In this document: piece after piece, positions 5,721 through 6,273 of the stretch
Numbering within the stretch: the stretch's first letter is position 1
How the letters are laid out: each line of letters begins with the position of its first letter
NCBI GenBank assembly: GCA_025450155.1
Contig: JANWIB010000163.1
Location: 1-6,273, forward strand
DNA length: 6,273 nucleotides
Direction: 5' to 3'
Source: Sphingobacteriaceae bacterium
GTDB taxonomy: Bacteria > Bacteroidota > Bacteroidia > Sphingobacteriales > Sphingobacteriaceae
Position numbers and translations under genes: made by a program
The notes under the pieces: generated by a model
The model's input: only the letters and a program-made list of their open reading frames with translations
Told to the model about the DNA's origin: nothing
Database searches by the model: none

Positions 5721-6273
5721 ATGCTATATTATTTATTTACATGGTTAGACAAAGCGTATGATTTTCCCGGAGCGGGAGTATTTCAATATATCTCCTTCCG
5801 AACAGCCATGTCTATTATCCTATCGCTTATCATCACTACGGTTTATGGCAATCGGTTAATAAAAATTCTGCGTGCTAAGCAAGTGGGGGAGACAGTTAGA
5901 AATTTGGGCTTAGAAGGACAAATGCAAAAGCAGGGAACGCCTACAATGGGCGGGCTTATCATTTTACTGGGAATATTAGTACCAGCATTACTATTTGCCA
6001 AACTTGAAAATATCTATATCATCCTGATGCTTATCACCACTGTTTGGATGGGTATCATTGGTTTTATTGATGATTATATCAAGGTATTTAAGAAAGATAA
6101 GGAAGGATTAGCTGGCAGATTTAAAATTATGGGACAGGTAGGTTTGGCGCTCATCATTGGCTGGACAATGTATTTTCACCCCGATATTGTAGTTCGAGAA
6201 CAATTGAATCCGCCCGCCTCTAATCCATCCACTGTGGAAATAGATACCCGGGGGACACCGCATCACTTTACTG
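5721..6273 (+). CDS. mraY: Phospho-N-acetylmuramoyl-pentapeptide-transferase MraY (3' end outside the window)
   Basis: MraY is an integral inner-membrane enzyme that transfers phospho-MurNAc-pentapeptide from UDP to undecaprenyl phosphate, making lipid I. The ATG directly follows the murE TAA, and 184 codons are present before the window ends, about half of the protein. Visible features are a first membrane helix (about 22-42), the signature KQGTPTMGG (70-78) at the start of the second helix (about 76-95), a third helix (about 98-118) ending in GFIDDYIKV (114-122) with the conserved Asp pair D117-D118, the loop KKDKEGLAGRFK (124-135), and a fourth helix (about 137-151). After that comes a polar, Pro/Asn-rich stretch (about 153-184), apparently the start of the periplasmic insertion that makes Bacteroidota MraY longer than the E. 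coli enzyme. No frameshift is seen; the truncation comes only from the window edge. Confidence 0.95.
   Translation, partial: MLYYLFTWLDKAYDFPGAGVFQYISFRTAMSIILSLIITTVYGNRLIKILRAKQVGETVRNLGLEGQMQKQGTPTMGGLIILLGILVPALLFAKLENIYIILMLITTVWMGIIGFIDDYIKVFKKDKEGLAGRFKIMGQVGLALIIGWTMYFHPDIVVREQLNPPASNPSTVEIDTRGTPHHFT

Noticed and set aside
410..6273. Mobile element, CRISPR array or defence/novel system within the cluster
   Set aside because: Every base from mraZ onward is accounted for by tightly packed canonical dcw genes; no inverted terminal repeats, transposase, spaced repeats or interrupted gene is present.

Overview
The window is the 5' part of a division and cell wall (dcw) cluster, most likely from a member of the Bacteroidota. 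A Sphingobacteriaceae-like organism (Pedobacter or Mucilaginibacter type) is my best guess, but it is not proven. The evidence is AT-rich DNA, a short FtsL-like protein of the Bacteroidota type, an FtsI with a C-terminal PASTA domain, a MraY with a polar segment after its fourth membrane helix, and starts that mostly lack Shine-Dalgarno sequences.

Layout. Positions 1-174 hold a short open frame of unknown function, either a 57-residue protein or the tail of a gene that begins outside the window. Positions 175-409 are non-coding. They contain a strong intrinsic terminator (259-291) that closes the upstream unit, then a control region with three GTGGWA boxes spaced exactly 10 bp apart (341-366) plus a fourth box out of register (327-332). 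This looks like the operator for MraZ, the product of the first gene of the cluster. Then come mraZ (410-874), rsmH (867-1769), an ftsL-like gene (1766-2170), ftsI with PASTA (2160-4259), murE (4260-5720) and the first 184 codons of mraY (5721 to the window end). All are on the + strand.

How the genes work together. MraZ is the cluster's regulator. RsmH methylates 16S rRNA. The FtsL-like protein and FtsI are divisome membrane proteins, and FtsI crosslinks septal peptidoglycan. MurE adds the third stem amino acid to the cytoplasmic precursor; its DNPR motif indicates meso-diaminopimelate. MraY loads that precursor onto undecaprenyl phosphate to make lipid I. Every gene junction from mraZ onward is either overlapping (8, 4 and 11 nt) or directly abutting (TAGATG, TAAATG). 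With no terminator between genes, one polycistronic transcript with translational coupling is the natural reading.

Novelty. The genes are intact, conserved, ordinary dcw genes, and I see no mobile element, CRISPR array, RNA gene or undescribed system. The points worth a second look are the phased operator upstream of mraZ, a near-perfect Shine-Dalgarno inside the end of mraZ in a lineage that seldom uses one, and the unidentified small frame at the left edge.
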